Positions 53,258 to 62,323 of a DNA stretch of 64,000 nucleotides are shown piece by piece (position 1 is the stretch's first letter; each line of letters opens with the position of its first letter). Both the position numbers and the translations under genes were made by a program. This DNA is from Pseudomonas sp. (GTDB taxonomy: Bacteria > Pseudomonadota > Gammaproteobacteria > Pseudomonadales > Pseudomonadaceae): positions 163,197 through 227,196 of the forward strand of contig NZ_PEKX01000020.1 in assembly GCF_002796985.1 (NCBI RefSeq), written 5' to 3'. A model generated the notes under the pieces. That model was not told the origin of the DNA and made no database searches. It saw nothing but the letters and a program-made list of their open reading frames with translations.

Positions 53258-54156
53258 ACCGACTTGCCCACCTCAGGAGCCAATGGTTGCGATGCCGCCG
53301 AGCCAATCAGGCCGTCGATCTGAGCGAGGCCGATTTTCGGGATCATCTCGCCTGGCAACCGGCTATCGCGGGAAAGATTGAAAACCTGGAACTCCGAGTC
53401 GATAACCCGTCGGGCAAGGATGTCGAAGTGCGGCAGGATATGGCCGCCGAAATCACTGTCCAGTCGGCTTTTGACCTGAGTGCCCACCGGGTCGTAGAAC
53501 TGACCCAGCGATGAATTCATGTCGACGCCGACCAGGAATACTTTGTCGAACCCGAGGAAATATGCAAGCTGGATGGCGGCATACGCGATGGTGCGGGCAT
53601 TGAAGTAACCCCGCGCATAGTTACGGCTGAAGCCGATGCGGTTGGCGGTCTGACTCAGCAGCGACCAGCGCATGACGAAGTCCGGGTCCCGTCGGACCGA
53701 CCAGGCGAAGGCACGGTCGGAGCGCTGCGGCACACCGACCCAACGATTGACGCGCTCCATCAGCAGCAGGCTCTCGGCCTCCAGCGCCTGCGGCTCCTTC
53801 CGGTACAGGCGCTGCATCGACTCCAGGCTCAGTGCGGACCAGCGGGACAGGCGAATACCAGTGGCCAGCGCCGCGCTTTTTTTTTCCGCCACGCCAGCGT
53901 CATCGCACAGGTAGAACAGCGGGCTCAGGCCGGCAGTCTCGAAACAGGCAATGGAGCCGTTCATGGCGATCATCGGCACGCCGGCGTAGCGCTGCAGCGG
54001 AAACTCCGCCACCGAAGGCCCGGACGCGATGATGAACACCGGGCCACTGCAACTATTGCGCAGCGGCTCCCAGGAAGGCAGTGGCCGGTACTGCCCATCA
54101 GGCAGGCGCAGGCCACGCGCTCCGGTGCTTGCGATTTCCAGGGCCACGGCGCTCAT
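53254..54156 (-). CDS. GPS-motif Rossmann protein, candidate GT42/MptE-like sugar transferase
   Basis: A 300-residue protein of uncertain function. After a short N-terminal part it shows VFIIASGPSVAEF (GPS at residues 46-48), MIAMNGSIACF and FYLCDD. Near the C-terminus AIQLAYFLGFDKVFLVGVDM follows. This pattern is shared by bacterial GT42 sialyltransferases of LPS and by the MptE/DUF115 fold; both bind nucleotide-phosphate substrates. It overlaps ssg at its 3' end and the HAD gene at its 5' end by four bases each. Given the CMP-sugar-type genes upstream, I infer a transferase for a CMP-activated sugar onto the core. Confidence 0.65.
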   Translation of the reverse strand: MSAVALEIASTGARGLRLPDGQYRPLPSWEPLRNSCSGPVFIIASGPSVAEFPLQRYAGVPMIAMNGSIACFETAGLSPLFYLCDDAGVAEKKSAALATGIRLSRWSALSLESMQRLYRKEPQALEAESLLLMERVNRWVGVPQRSDRAFAWSVRRDPDFVMRWSLLSQTANRIGFSRNYARGYFNARTIAYAAIQLAYFLGFDKVFLVGVDMNSSLGQFYDPVGTQVKSRLDSDFGGHILPHFDILARRVIDSEFQVFNLSRDSRLPGEMIPKIGLAQIDGLIGSAASQPLAPEVGKSV

Positions 54157-54824
54157 CGTGCTTTTTCAGCCTCGAGCAGGGCCTGGATGTCACGGTATTG
54201 GGTGACCGGCTTGTCGACGAAATAGCTCGGCGCATCGTGGAACTCACTCCAGCCCTGGAGAAAGACGAAATCAAGTCCGGCGGCATCGGCGCACTGATGA
54301 TCGAAGCGGCTGTCACCCAGGAACAACGCGGGGCCCGCAAGATTGCCGGAGGCCTGCTCACGGGCCAGGATGCTGTCTTTCGCTGTCGGGCTGCCAAAGA
54401 TCCCACCGTCGAAGAGTGCATCCAGCCCTCTGGTTGCGAACACGTCACGCAGCTCGGCTTCATCGCCGCCGGAGACGATCATCCAGCGGCTGTGCGGCAG
54501 CAGCTCGCGCAATTGTTGCAGGCCGGGAGCGACGGCGCACGCTAGCAACCCCTGGCGCACGGCGCTGGCGTACTGATCAAGGAGCATCGGCAAATGTTCC
54601 TGCAGGTCATCCACCCTGACGATCTGCTGCAGGAAATACTCGAACTTGCGATAGCGGGAAATGCCGCCATTGGCCTGGTGATAGTCGACGAATGCCTGCG
54701 CGGCGGGCACTCCGAACGGCAGGGCAACCTGATGGAATGCCTGGGTCTTCACCGCGTTGGAGTCGAGAACGACGCCATCGCAATCGAATGCCAGACAGCG
54801 GTAGTCAGCGAGCGGGCGCAGCAT
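54153..54824 (-). CDS. HAD-family hydrolase, candidate sugar-phosphate phosphatase
   Basis: A 223-residue HAD phosphatase. Motif I is FDCDGVVLDSN (Asp nucleophile plus Asp acid), motif II VSGG, a Lys in PTAKDSI, and motif IV LGDSRFDHQCA. The helical cap between motifs I and II puts it in the beta-phosphoglucomutase/phosphoglycolate-phosphatase-like type, not KdsC (which lacks a cap). The ATG shares a base with the stop of the KdsB-like gene (TGATG). A role as the dephosphorylating step between the aldolase product and CMP activation is inference from context. Confidence 0.82.
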   Translation of the reverse strand: MLRPLADYRCLAFDCDGVVLDSNAVKTQAFHQVALPFGVPAAQAFVDYHQANGGISRYRKFEYFLQQIVRVDDLQEHLPMLLDQYASAVRQGLLACAVAPGLQQLRELLPHSRWMIVSGGDEAELRDVFATRGLDALFDGGIFGSPTAKDSILAREQASGNLAGPALFLGDSRFDHQCADAAGLDFVFLQGWSEFHDAPSYFVDKPVTQYRDIQALLEAEKAR

Positions 54825-55585
54825 CAGAGGCTCCGCGCCAGGATAGCCGCTTCGGCCGCGGCGACATCCTCGGGATTGTCCACGGCAATGGAGTCCTGGG
54901 ACAGCTCCAGCATCCTCACTTCCCAGCCCAGCTCGAGGAACCGCAGGATCTCGATGTCCTCGAGACTTTCCAGCGGTGTCTTGCTGTCGCAAGCCGCGAA
55001 CGCCGCCAGGGACTCTCGCGGGAAGGCATACAGGCAGACCTGGCGCCAGCCACGGACGAACTCGTCGCTCTTGGTGCCCGGGATGGTCGCGCGCGACATG
55101 TACAGCAGACGGCCGTCCGGACGCAGGACGACCTTGGGCGTGCTGGTGCTGCGAAATTGCGCTTCTTCCGCGATGGCGCAGTAGCCATTGAGCACTTCGC
55201 CCGGCCACTGGCTGCACGCCTCGATCATCCGACGCAAGTCATCGGGATTGAACACCGGCTCGTCACCCTGGACATTGATGAAGATGTCCGCGCCCAGTTG
55301 CTGAGCGCACTCAGCCAGGCGGTCGGTGCCGGTCAGGCATTGCGAGGACGTCATCAGCACAGAGATGCCGTGCTGCTCGCACACCTCGCGAATACGGTCG
55401 TCATCAGTGGCCACATGGACTCGTTCGGCGGGACAGGCCTTCAGGCACTGCCTGTAGGTCCGCACTATCATCGGCACGCCGTTCAGTTGCACCAGGGGCT
55501 TGCCCGGCAGGCGGCTGGATTGGTAACGGGCGGGGATGATAACGGCGTAGTCGGGCGTAGCGGCCATGGGCGACTCAGAGTGCAT
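54824..55585 (-). CDS. KdsB-like CMP-ulosonate cytidylyltransferase paralogue
   Basis: A 253-residue CTP-dependent cytidylyltransferase. The P-loop-like IIPARYQSSRLPGKPL, VHVATDDDRI, GTDRLAE and NVQGDEPV are those of KdsB, which activates Kdo. The C-terminal half diverges from housekeeping KdsB (for example RGWRQVCLYAFPRESL in place of the usual RRHIGIYAYR), suggesting another substrate. The kdsB of Pseudomonas normally lies with the murB/lpxK genes elsewhere, so this looks like a second copy. Start MHSESP overlaps the aldolase gene by 11 bases; MAATPD at 55567 is an alternative. Confidence 0.85.
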   Translation of the reverse strand: MHSESPMAATPDYAVIIPARYQSSRLPGKPLVQLNGVPMIVRTYRQCLKACPAERVHVATDDDRIREVCEQHGISVLMTSSQCLTGTDRLAECAQQLGADIFINVQGDEPVFNPDDLRRMIEACSQWPGEVLNGYCAIAEEAQFRSTSTPKVVLRPDGRLLYMSRATIPGTKSDEFVRGWRQVCLYAFPRESLAAFAACDSKTPLESLEDIEILRFLELGWEVRMLELSQDSIAVDNPEDVAAAEAAILARSL

Positions 55586-57173
55586 AAATGGAAGAACAGG
55601 GAATCTGATAGCGGGTCGGCGTCACGGCGAGCAGTTCCGGTGCAGAACACTGAGCCTGATACAGCTCCAGCACGTCGTTAACCTCGGCGTTGCGCGGGTC
55701 TTCCCCCGGATAACCGTCAAAGCCCGCCAGCAGTACCCGTCGGGCCTTGCCACTGGCAGCCACGGCCAGTGCATAGGCGGCCACCAGAGACGTCGGCAAT
55801 GTACAGTGCCGCGAATGGAAACCAAAGCCCTGCTTGTCGATCGACAAGCCGAAGTCCAGGAGTGTCTTGCCGTCGAGAGAAGCGCGTACATCTGCGGGCA
55901 ACATGCCAGCCGGGGTGATCAGCGGCTGCGGCAATCGCAGATGCTCGGCACCGTCCGCCATCAGGCGCAAGGGGTGGCATGCCGCACGCAGATCGATCAG
56001 CTCCGGGTCGATGTCCGTCTGGGTGTTCAGGGCCAGCACCACCGGCCGGGCCTTGCGAATGTACTGTTCGATGGCTACCCGATGTCGTGCCACCCCGTCG
56101 CCACTGCCCAGCAGCAAGACTTCGCGCTCATCGAGCAACTCTTGCGGCGCCCATTCGCCATGGGGCGCGCCGTGGTAGAAGTGGCGTGCAGCTTCCAGTG
56201 TATCGGGGTTGTATTTCTTGCCACCGCTGGCGCGCAACGCCTGGATAGCCACCAGCAGGTCCGAGTTGCCGTAGCGGGAGTCGGCAAGCATCTCCTGAAC
56301 GTAGGTCGGATGGATGCCGTGCATGCCGGCCAGGTAATAGTAGGGATTGCTCCCCCAGCCATAGAGCTGCTGCATCGGCTGGAAGCGCTGCGAGACCAGT
56401 TGCAACAGCGGCGAGAGATTCCCGTTGCCGCGCTGCATCGCCAAATATTCGATACGCGCATTGCCCGGTCCGCGGCCCATGCCCAGCACCGTGCCATCTA
56501 CCCAGGTGGCACCAGCAGAAATGGCCGCCAGTGTGTTGGCGTGGGCCAGGGCCCGGTTGTCGTGGGCGTGGATACCAAGCGAGCCCTTCCATACCTGGCG
56601 CAGCAGGTCAATGATTCGGCGCACATCTTCCGGCGACAGGCTGCCCATGCTGTCGGCGAAATACAGGACGTCCAACCCGAACCGCTGGGCGGCTGCCGCC
56701 AGCCGGACGATGGTGTCGTCCGGCTGCTCGGCGATCTGCATCAGGTTGATCCCGACCTTGTAACCTTGCTGCCTGAGCCACCCGCAGGCGGGAAGGACAG
56801 CCTCGAATTCATGAGCATGGCTGGCGATGCGCACCAGCCCGACCGGAGAGTCTGCCGCCGGGGAAAACAGCAGCCTGGCAGCGGCCAGCGCACCATCGGC
56901 GTGCTGGACCAGCTCGCTGGCATTCACCATGACGCCATAGCAGACGCCCGGAAGCAGCGGCAGGCTGCTCAGGAACGCATCACTGCTGTAGGCATAACCA
57001 CCGCGAAAGCCGTGACGTGCAAAGCCACGAAGGCCCAGCTCGACGTAATCGATGCCGGCAGTCGCCATGGACTGCAGGTAGTCCTGGACCAGCTCGGTAT
57101 CGAAATCCCAGTTGTTGTAGTAACCGCCGTCGCGCAGTGTGCAATCCAGCAGGAAAGTCTTGGAGTCGCTCAC
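55575..57173 (-). CDS. DRE-TIM aldolase (HMGL-like) fused to a C-terminal Rossmann-like domain
   Basis: A 532-residue two-part protein. Residues 1-300 are an HMGL/4-hydroxy-2-oxovalerate-aldolase-like barrel: LLDCTLRDGGYYNN (Arg14-Asp15), the metal-binding GIHAHDN (His202, His204) and GMGRGPGNA. Such enzymes form or cleave C-C bonds with pyruvate-like donors. Residues 350-530 add a domain with LLLGSGDGVARH, VVLALNT and AYALAVAASGKARRVLLAGFDG, similar in layout to the GPS-type protein coded three genes on. The stand-alone bacterial aldolase lacks this. It starts the four-gene cassette, 33 bp after wapH. Confidence 0.8.
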   Translation of the reverse strand: MSDSKTFLLDCTLRDGGYYNNWDFDTELVQDYLQSMATAGIDYVELGLRGFARHGFRGGYAYSSDAFLSSLPLLPGVCYGVMVNASELVQHADGALAAARLLFSPAADSPVGLVRIASHAHEFEAVLPACGWLRQQGYKVGINLMQIAEQPDDTIVRLAAAAQRFGLDVLYFADSMGSLSPEDVRRIIDLLRQVWKGSLGIHAHDNRALAHANTLAAISAGATWVDGTVLGMGRGPGNARIEYLAMQRGNGNLSPLLQLVSQRFQPMQQLYGWGSNPYYYLAGMHGIHPTYVQEMLADSRYGNSDLLVAIQALRASGGKKYNPDTLEAARHFYHGAPHGEWAPQELLDEREVLLLGSGDGVARHRVAIEQYIRKARPVVLALNTQTDIDPELIDLRAACHPLRLMADGAEHLRLPQPLITPAGMLPADVRASLDGKTLLDFGLSIDKQGFGFHSRHCTLPTSLVAAYALAVAASGKARRVLLAGFDGYPGEDPRNAEVNDVLELYQAQCSAPELLAVTPTRYQIPCSSIYAL

Positions 57174-57206
57174 GTATTCGTTCCTCGAGCGTGATGTGGA
57201 AACGAG

Positions 57207-58337
57207 TCAGCGCCCGCCGGTAATAACCTTGACCATCGGCAAACCCCAGAACTCCCGGCGCACCGCCTCATCGGAGAAGCGCGTCTGCAGGCGCTGCTCC
57301 ATCTGCTGCGCGCACATCACTCGCTGCTCGCGATCCAGCACCGACAGGTGCCTCAGGCCCTCAGCCAGCGCGGCATCGTCGCCCAGCGGGAAGAGAATCC
57401 CCAGCCCCTCGACGATTTCCCCGGCGCCGCCGCCTGCGGTCGAGATCAGCGGCACACCGGCGACCATCGCCTCCAGCAGGACCATGCCGAAAGGCTCGTG
57501 GTCGGAGGTCAGGGCGAACACATCGAACGCCTTGAAGTAGCGTTTGGCGTCCGGGACCTGGCCGAGGAACAGCACACGGTCGGCGATGCCCAGTTCACGC
57601 GCCAGATCCTTGAGATCTTCCTCCAGACGCCCCTTGCCGAGGATCGCCAGCAGGCTGTTGTGCGGCAGGCGCGGCAGCGCACGGGCGAAGCCGCGCAGCA
57701 GGGTGGCCTGGTCCTTGTCCGGATGCAGGCGGCCGACGTTGCCAACCACCCAGGCGTTGTCCGACAGCCCCAGGTGCTGGCGAGCCGGATAGCGCTCGAC
57801 CTGCTGGGCATTGAGGGCGTCGACGTCGACCCGGTTGTACAGCGTCTCGATGCGCTCCTGCGGCCAGGCCGGCAGGCAGGCGCGGATTTCGTCGCGCACC
57901 GCGTTGGAAACGCCCAGCAGGCTCAGGCGCTCGGCGAAGAAACGCGCGAACAGCTTGCGCCCCAGGCGCTGGAAATCACCGAAGCCGTGGTGCACGCCGA
58001 TGATCGGCAGCTTGGTGCCGAGCATGGCGATCCAGGTCGGCTTGAAGCGGTGCGCGATGCAGAAGCGGAAATCCCGGGAGCGGGCGATCTCGCGCAGGTC
58101 GCGGATCGCCTTGAGCTTCAGCCCGCGGATGTCCCGCGAGCTGTAGTCGAGGAACAGCACCTCGTCGCTGGCGCAACCGGCCACCACCTCGGGGTCAGGC
58201 GCCCCGGTGAGGAACACCGTGGTCACCCGGTAGCCGGTGCCGGCGAACAGGCTGGCGTACTGACGGGCACAGTCGAGGAACGGCCCGTCATAGCCATGGC
58301 AGAACTGCAGGACGCGCGGTTCAGCTGAGCGAGTCAT
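57207..58337 (-). CDS. wapH: LPS core family 4 glycosyltransferase WapH-like
   Basis: A 376-residue GT-B retaining glycosyltransferase. The hinge block VVGNVGRLHPDKDQATLLRGFA and the E-x7-E motif in HEPFGMVLLEAMVAG are diagnostic of GT4. Its position between the carbamoyltransferase and the core cassette matches PA5004 (WapH), which adds an outer-core hexose in P. aeruginosa. I chose the ATG at 58335-58337 (MTRSAEP), which overlaps the carbamoyltransferase stop by 17 bases, over an upstream start adding five residues. Confidence 0.82.
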   Translation of the reverse strand: MTRSAEPRVLQFCHGYDGPFLDCARQYASLFAGTGYRVTTVFLTGAPDPEVVAGCASDEVLFLDYSSRDIRGLKLKAIRDLREIARSRDFRFCIAHRFKPTWIAMLGTKLPIIGVHHGFGDFQRLGRKLFARFFAERLSLLGVSNAVRDEIRACLPAWPQERIETLYNRVDVDALNAQQVERYPARQHLGLSDNAWVVGNVGRLHPDKDQATLLRGFARALPRLPHNSLLAILGKGRLEEDLKDLARELGIADRVLFLGQVPDAKRYFKAFDVFALTSDHEPFGMVLLEAMVAGVPLISTAGGGAGEIVEGLGILFPLGDDAALAEGLRHLSVLDREQRVMCAQQMEQRLQTRFSDEAVRREFWGLPMVKVITGGR

Positions 58338-60078
58338 GGGCCTGTACGCCATCCTTGACCACCAGGATGTCCTGCATGATCAGGTATTGCAGGTCCGAGC
58401 CGTAGAACATGTTCAGCGCGTCGGTGGGCGAGCAGACCATCGGCTCACCACGGCGGTTCAGCGAGGTATTGAGCGCCACACCGTTGCCGGTAAGCTTCTC
58501 CAGCTCCTTCATCATGTCGTAGTAGCGCGGATTGAACTCGCGCTTGAGGACCTGGGCGCGCGAGGTGCCGTCTTCATGGACGACTTCCGGCACACGGGTC
58601 TTCCACTCTTCGTTGACTTCGAAGGTGAAGGTCATGAACGGTGCCGGATGGTCGATCTTGAACATCTGCGGGCCGACGGTATCCAGCATCGACGGGCAGA
58701 AGGGCCTCCAGCGCTCGCGGAACTTGATCTGCGCGTTGATGCGGTCGGCGACGCCGGCGATGCTCGGGCAGCCGATGATCGAACGGCCACCCAGCGCGCG
58801 CGGACCGAATTCGAGGCGACCCTGGAACCAGGCCACCGGGTTGCCTTCGACCAGCACCTTGGCAATGTGCTCGGGCACGTTGTCGATCTTGCGCCATTGC
58901 GGCTTGGCCTCGTGGCGAGCACAAGCGGCGATGACGTCTTCGTTGCTGTATTCCGGGCCGAGGTAGACGTGTTCCATCTTCTCGACCGGCACGCCACGCT
59001 CCCAGGAGACGTAGGCCGCCGCGCCAACCGCGGTGCCGGCGTCGCTGGCCGCGGGCTGCACGTACAGCTCCTTGACCTCGGGACGGGCGATGATCTTCTG
59101 GTTGAGCTTGACGTTCAGCGCGCAGCCGCCGGCGAAGGCGATCTTGCCGGTCTCGCGGATGATGTCGCCCAGGTAGTAATCCATCATCTCCAGCGACAGC
59201 TTCTCGAACAGAGCCTGGATGCTGGCGGCGTAGTGGATGTAGGGATCGTCGGCGATGTCGCCTTCACGCTTCGGACCGAGCCACTCGATCAGCTTGGGCG
59301 AGAAGTAGTAACCCTTGCCCTTTTCCTTGTAGCGACGGAAGCCGATGACGTTGGCGTACTCGGTGTTGATGATCAGCTCGCCGTTCTCGAACTTCGCCAG
59401 GCGGGAGAAATCGTACTTGCTGGCGTCGCCATAAGGCGCCATGCCCATGACCTTGAACTCGCCATCGAGCATGTCGAAGCCCAGGTACTCGGTCAGCGCG
59501 CCGTACAGGCCGCCCAGGGAATCCGGATCGTAGAATTCCTTGATCTTGTGGATCTTGCCGTTCTCGCCGTAGCCGAAGAAGGTGGTGGCGTACTCGCCCT
59601 TGCCGTCGATCCCGAGGATCGCCGTCTTCTCCTTGAAGCCCGAGCAGTGGTAGGCGCTGGAAGCGTGGGCCAGGTGGTGCTCGACCGGTTGGATCTTGGT
59701 CTTCTTCAGGTCGAAGCCCAGTTGCTGCAGGCACCACTCGATGCGCTTGTAGTAGCGCTTGTAGCGGCGGTTGCCGAGCAGGATGGCGTCCAGCGCGCGG
59801 TCCGGCGCGTAGGCGTAGCGCTTGGCGTAGTGCCAGCGAGCCTTGTCGAAGATGCTGATGGGGGCGAAGGGAATGGCCACCACGTCAACGTCCGACGGCT
59901 TGATCCCGGCCTGCTCCAGGCAGAACTTGGCCGACTCGTAGGGCATGCGGTTCTTCGCGTGCTTGTCGCGGACGAAGCGCTCTTCTTCGACGGCCGCGAC
60001 CAGCTTGCCGTCGATGTACAGGGCGGCGGAAGGGTCATGGCTTACGGCGCCGGACAGGCCGAGGATGGTCAATGCCAC
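58321..60078 (-). CDS. wapO: Carbamoyltransferase of LPS core heptose (NodU/CmcH family)
   Basis: A 585-residue carbamoyltransferase. The N-terminal actin-like/Kae1-type domain has LSGAVSHDPSAALYIDG, VEEERFVRDKHAKN and EHHLAHASSAYH, and the C-terminal domain has FGPRALGGRSIIGCP, all usual for NodU/CmcH enzymes that put a carbamoyl group from carbamoyl phosphate on a sugar hydroxyl. In P. aeruginosa the matching gene (PA5005) is held to carbamoylate the inner-core heptose; the symbol is from memory. It lies six bases after the double-kinase gene and overlaps wapH. Confidence 0.88.
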   Translation of the reverse strand: MALTILGLSGAVSHDPSAALYIDGKLVAAVEEERFVRDKHAKNRMPYESAKFCLEQAGIKPSDVDVVAIPFAPISIFDKARWHYAKRYAYAPDRALDAILLGNRRYKRYYKRIEWCLQQLGFDLKKTKIQPVEHHLAHASSAYHCSGFKEKTAILGIDGKGEYATTFFGYGENGKIHKIKEFYDPDSLGGLYGALTEYLGFDMLDGEFKVMGMAPYGDASKYDFSRLAKFENGELIINTEYANVIGFRRYKEKGKGYYFSPKLIEWLGPKREGDIADDPYIHYAASIQALFEKLSLEMMDYYLGDIIRETGKIAFAGGCALNVKLNQKIIARPEVKELYVQPAASDAGTAVGAAAYVSWERGVPVEKMEHVYLGPEYSNEDVIAACARHEAKPQWRKIDNVPEHIAKVLVEGNPVAWFQGRLEFGPRALGGRSIIGCPSIAGVADRINAQIKFRERWRPFCPSMLDTVGPQMFKIDHPAPFMTFTFEVNEEWKTRVPEVVHEDGTSRAQVLKREFNPRYYDMMKELEKLTGNGVALNTSLNRRGEPMVCSPTDALNMFYGSDLQYLIMQDILVVKDGVQAHDSLS

Positions 60079-60083
60079 AGGGT

Positions 60084-61571
60084 CTAGCCTCTTTCATCTG
60101 GGCGGGTGCAAGGCACCCGCGGTAAACGTTCGTCGAGCAGCCGGTGCAATGCGCTGCCCTCTGGCCAGTTGCGCAGGAAGCGCGCACGGTCGCGGGCATA
60201 GGCGCGGGCGAAGCTCGCTTCTCGCGAGTGGCGCTGCATGGCATCGAGGTCGATCAACGACCACTGCCCGCCTTCGCCCTGCTCCTGCCAGAACAGATTG
60301 TGCCCTTTCAGGTCGCCATGGCTGATGCGCTCGCGCACCAGCGCCGCGAACAGACTGTCCAGGGCCACAAGGTCCGATTCCGGCGGCAGGCCGCCCCCCT
60401 CCTGTTGGTCCAGGTAGGGTTTGAAACGGGCGATTATATCCTGACCCGCCAGGTAATCGGTAATCAGGAAGGCCGGGCCGCGCAGCCACAGCCAGCGCCG
60501 CTCGATCACCGCCAGCGGCTTGGGCGTGGCGATGCCGAGGAAGTCCAGGCGATTGCCCTCGCGCCAGGACGCCCAGGCACGAGTGGGGCGCCAGAAGCGC
60601 TTGAACCAGTGCAGCAGGTTCTTGATGTTGTAGCGCTTGACCACCAGAGGCCGGCCATTCAGCTCCACGCGGGCGACAGTCGCAGCGCCGCCGGTCTTGT
60701 AGATATGCCCTTTGGCGATGAAGGCGTCGGGATCGGCCAGCAGCGGCTGCAGGCCCTCCTCTTCCTCGCGGCGCACCGCGCGCAGGCCGAACGGCCCCTT
60801 GAACACGCTGAACAGGCTGCAGTCGCGGGCGATCTTCTTCATCAGGTCGCCGACGCGCCAGCGCCGAATCCTGGCGATTTCCTTCTGCAAGGCTTCCAGC
60901 GGCAGGGCGTGCTCACCGTTGGCCAGCAGGTAGTGGATCAGCAATTCTTCCAAATACGGATCGAGGCTGGCCGGCAGCTGGGCGAAAAACACCCCGAGGT
61001 TTTCCAGCACGTGCTTGCGCGACAGCGGCCGGCCTGGGGTTTCCGCGCGGATGCCGGCGCCGTCGATGAGGTACAGCTGGCCGGCGTGGCGCAGCAGGTT
61101 GTCCAGGTGCAGGTCCTCCTGCCACAAACCTTTGGCATGCATCTGGGCGATGGCGGTCAGCGCCTCGGCGATGACGGCGGTCTGGTGGTCGGACAGCAGC
61201 GGCTCGCCTTCCACGGCGCGCCAGGCATCCCAGAGGCTCTCGGCGTTATCGAGGAATTCGAAGAGCAGCCAGCCACCCTCGCCGTCCTTCAGGCCGTCAG
61301 CCAGCAACTGCGGCGTGGTCAGCCCCTGCTCGGCGAGTAATCGCACACCGTCGAGTTCACGCTGGAACTGCTTCGCCGCACGGCCGCCGACCAGCAGCTT
61401 GGCCAGCACCGGGCGGCCGCGCCAATTGGCCGCCGCGACGTAGCGCTGGCCGGGCAGGACGCGCAGCAGGCTGTCCAGGCGCAGTTCGGCCGGGCCGGCG
61501 CCATCTTCCAGCTCGATGCGCAGGGGCAGCGCCGGAGCACGGCCGGCATCGCGCAGGGTGGACAGCCTCAT
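60084..61571 (-). CDS. Two-domain LPS kinase-like protein (PA5006-like)
   Basis: A 495-residue protein with two kinase folds in tandem. The first has QEDLHLDN (152-159) and LIDGAG (168-173); the second has VVKRY (about 310), HGDLKGHN (418-425) and LIDLDA (439-444). So both catalytic loops retain the key Asp and Asn. It probably phosphorylates core sugars, together with WaaP, WapP and WapQ, but the exact site is unknown. The ATG at 61569-61571 overlaps the wapQ stop by four bases. PA5006 is the PAO1 equivalent (from memory). Confidence 0.85.
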   Translation of the reverse strand: MRLSTLRDAGRAPALPLRIELEDGAGPAELRLDSLLRVLPGQRYVAAANWRGRPVLAKLLVGGRAAKQFQRELDGVRLLAEQGLTTPQLLADGLKDGEGGWLLFEFLDNAESLWDAWRAVEGEPLLSDHQTAVIAEALTAIAQMHAKGLWQEDLHLDNLLRHAGQLYLIDGAGIRAETPGRPLSRKHVLENLGVFFAQLPASLDPYLEELLIHYLLANGEHALPLEALQKEIARIRRWRVGDLMKKIARDCSLFSVFKGPFGLRAVRREEEEGLQPLLADPDAFIAKGHIYKTGGAATVARVELNGRPLVVKRYNIKNLLHWFKRFWRPTRAWASWREGNRLDFLGIATPKPLAVIERRWLWLRGPAFLITDYLAGQDIIARFKPYLDQQEGGGLPPESDLVALDSLFAALVRERISHGDLKGHNLFWQEQGEGGQWSLIDLDAMQRHSREASFARAYARDRARFLRNWPEGSALHRLLDERLPRVPCTRPDERG

Positions 61572-62323
61572 GCGCGGTTTTCCTTCTTCTTGCGGCGCGC
61601 GCCCAGGCGGCGGTACCAGTCGTCGACCTCCGGGCCACCGGACGCGGTGCCCAGGTAGGCCGCCAGCAGGTTGCGCACGTCGGTCTCGTTCCAGTCCGGC
61701 GCGCGGCGCAACAACGGTTCGAGATCGCGCACGCGGTCGCGCTGGCCGAACCACAGTGGGCGGGTTTTCTCCAGGTCGATCAGGGTCGCCTCGAAGGCGT
61801 CGTCGGTTTCGCGCAGGAAGATGTGCTTGGGGTAGAAGCAGCCGTGCATCTGCCCGGCCTCATGCAGCCGGCGAGCGAGCATGCCGCAGGCGCGCAGGAT
61901 GGCCTGGCGACGCTCGGCGGGCAGGCTCGACCAGCCCTGCAACAGGCTGTCGAGGTCACGCCAGCCATCCAGGGCACGGGTCATCAGGATCGCCCGGCGC
62001 TCACCGCCGACCTGCCGCGCACCGAAGAAGGCCGCCTGCATCGAAGGAATGCCGAGCTGGTGGTAGCGCTGGATATTGCGGAACTCGCGGCTGAAGGTCG
62101 GCTCGCCGAGCGGGTGCTTCAGGCTGCGGGTCAGGTGGTTGCTCTGGCGCTTGAGGTAGTAGGCCGTGCCGTCCAGCTCCAGGCGGTACACGCTGCTCCA
62201 GCCGCCGCGCTCGGTGTTGGGCTCGTCCACAGCCACCAGCTGCAGGTCCCACAGGGCGTCGAAGTCGGCCAGGGCGTTGCTTTCCAGCAGGGCCTGGTCG
62301 CCCTCAGCAATGAAATCCTTCAC
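61568..62323 (-). CDS. wapQ: LPS heptose kinase-like protein WapQ (InaA type)
   Basis: A 251-residue protein of the InaA/LPS-kinase type. It has an N-lobe YYLKRQ for the ATP-site Lys, the loop MHGCFYPKHIFL, and the metal site LIDLEKTR. The loop lacks the usual Asp (Cys instead), which is common in the InaA branch and so not a sign of decay. GTG start at 62321-62323, overlapping wapP by four bases (GTGA). PA5007 (wapQ) occupies this place in PAO1. Basic C-terminus RRKKKENRA is notable. Confidence 0.85.
   Translation of the reverse strand: MKDFIAEGDQALLESNALADFDALWDLQLVAVDEPNTERGGWSSVYRLELDGTAYYLKRQSNHLTRSLKHPLGEPTFSREFRNIQRYHQLGIPSMQAAFFGARQVGGERRAILMTRALDGWRDLDSLLQGWSSLPAERRQAILRACGMLARRLHEAGQMHGCFYPKHIFLRETDDAFEATLIDLEKTRPLWFGQRDRVRDLEPLLRRAPDWNETDVRNLLAAYLGTASGGPEVDDWYRRLGARRKKKENRA

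Noticed and set aside
61568..62323. wapQ as a pseudogene because its catalytic-loop Asp is missing
   Set aside because: The frame is intact and the YPKHIF loop is typical of the InaA branch.
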